Assembly: GCA_031267775.1 (NCBI GenBank)
Contig: JAIRYL010000028.1
Location: 1 to 14,977, forward strand
Length of the DNA stretch: 14,977 nucleotides
Source of the DNA: Tannerellaceae bacterium
GTDB taxonomy: Bacteria; Bacteroidota; Bacteroidia; Bacteroidales; Tannerellaceae
Direction of reading: 5' to 3'
Shown here piece after piece: positions 14,771 to 14,977 of the stretch. Within the stretch, counting starts at the first letter, position 1, and every line of letters begins with the position of its first letter. The notes under the pieces were generated by a model. It did not search any database. It worked only from the letters and a program-made list of their open reading frames with translations, and was not told where the DNA came from. The position numbers and the translations under genes are program-made.

Positions 14771-14778
14771 CAAAGATA
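14771..14778 (-). promoter_or_regulatory. Probable promoter -7 box of the GH5 gene
   Basis: On the minus strand, TATCTTTG matches TAnnTTTG exactly and is followed by CA, a frequent continuation in Bacteroidetes promoters. It predicts a leader of about 90 bases before the ATG at 14674. The -33 region has TTTC-like sequence, not a clean TTTG at the ideal distance. The leader contains a 17-codon open frame (14753 down to 14700, starting MNDMAVF) and an unusual GGGAGGGG run near 14710-14717. Confidence 0.5.
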
Positions 14779-14797
14779 GGAATATTTATTAAAGAAA

Positions 14798-14977
14798 CTA
14801 TAAATTCATAAAATACAATGACGCTGCGTGTTTTTGTATTTTTGAAAATTTCAGGCGAAACATACGTTGAGGGCCATGCTGCAATACGGCTTTTACCGAC
14901 GCGCTTCTTCGTATATAAAGCAATTGAATATGAGTTATTGTTTCAGACATTATATCAGATACGGGTGATGATGGTAT
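14798..14977. other. Unresolved right-end stretch, open on both strands
   Basis: The 303 bases right of the hydrolase start hold its leader and promoter (up to 14778) and then this stretch. On the minus strand a frame is open from the right edge to a TAG at 14800-14798, ending in ASLYFMNL, which could be the tail of an upstream gene. On the plus strand an ATG at 14818 opens a frame that runs off the edge (first residues MTLRVFVFLKISGE). Neither is recognisable, and at most one is likely real. The minus-strand reading fits the position of the hydrolase promoter just after the stop. A plus-strand TATTTTTG (14837-14844) also fits the -7 consensus but lies inside both frames. No RNA gene is seen. 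Confidence 0.25.

Noticed and set aside
14837..14844. A plus-strand TATTTTTG matching the -7 promoter consensus.
   Set aside because: There is no -33 element at the right distance, and the only ATG shortly downstream (14876) opens a 30-codon frame with no recognisable content. Such motifs occur by chance in T-rich sequence.

Overview
The window reads as a chromosomal segment of a Bacteroidetes bacterium, most likely order Bacteroidales. The grounds are: a DUF3078 outer-membrane protein; an rseC-rnfBCDGEA cluster in the order usual for this group; three TAnnTTTG-type promoter boxes; mostly absent Shine-Dalgarno sequences; a lysine-type SerA; and a lipoprotein whose acidic stretch after the lipid cysteine looks like a surface-export signal. 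The genus cannot be fixed from the sequence alone.

Left half, plus strand (1-7967): the 3' part of a DUF3078 gene runs in from the left edge. A consensus promoter near 1445 then starts a compact cluster: an RseC-family membrane protein, rnfB, rnfC, rnfD, rnfG, rnfE, rnfA and galE. The Rnf genes encode a complete six-subunit membrane complex that moves electrons between ferredoxin and NAD+ and couples this to ion transport. All expected cofactor residues are visible: ferredoxin cysteines in RnfB and RnfC, flavinylated threonines in RnfD and RnfG, and paired cysteines in RnfA and RnfE. galE is 27 bases behind rnfA and may be read through from the same promoter. A perfect 10-bp hairpin at 8003-8028 separates the two halves.

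Right half, minus strand (8059-14674), in transcription order: a family 5 glycoside hydrolase lipoprotein with its own promoter; rarA (replication-associated AAA+ ATPase) with its own promoter; then serC, serA, a DUF1015 protein and a HAD-family phosphatase. The last four are packed with gaps or overlaps of +1, +12 and -1 bases, which marks them as one unit around 3-phosphoglycerate to phosphoserine chemistry. The last two members have no assigned reaction in this setting.

Most of the window is ordinary housekeeping and energy-metabolism content. No mobile element, CRISPR array, tRNA or rRNA was seen, and no wholly new system is evident. The points most worth following are: the DUF1015 protein with a DGHHR motif inside the serine operon; a second flavinylation-like motif in the C-terminal tail of RnfG; the lysine replacing the catalytic histidine in SerA; and a nearly leaderless rarA promoter. 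The last 300 bases hold the hydrolase promoter and an unresolved stretch open on both strands to the edge.
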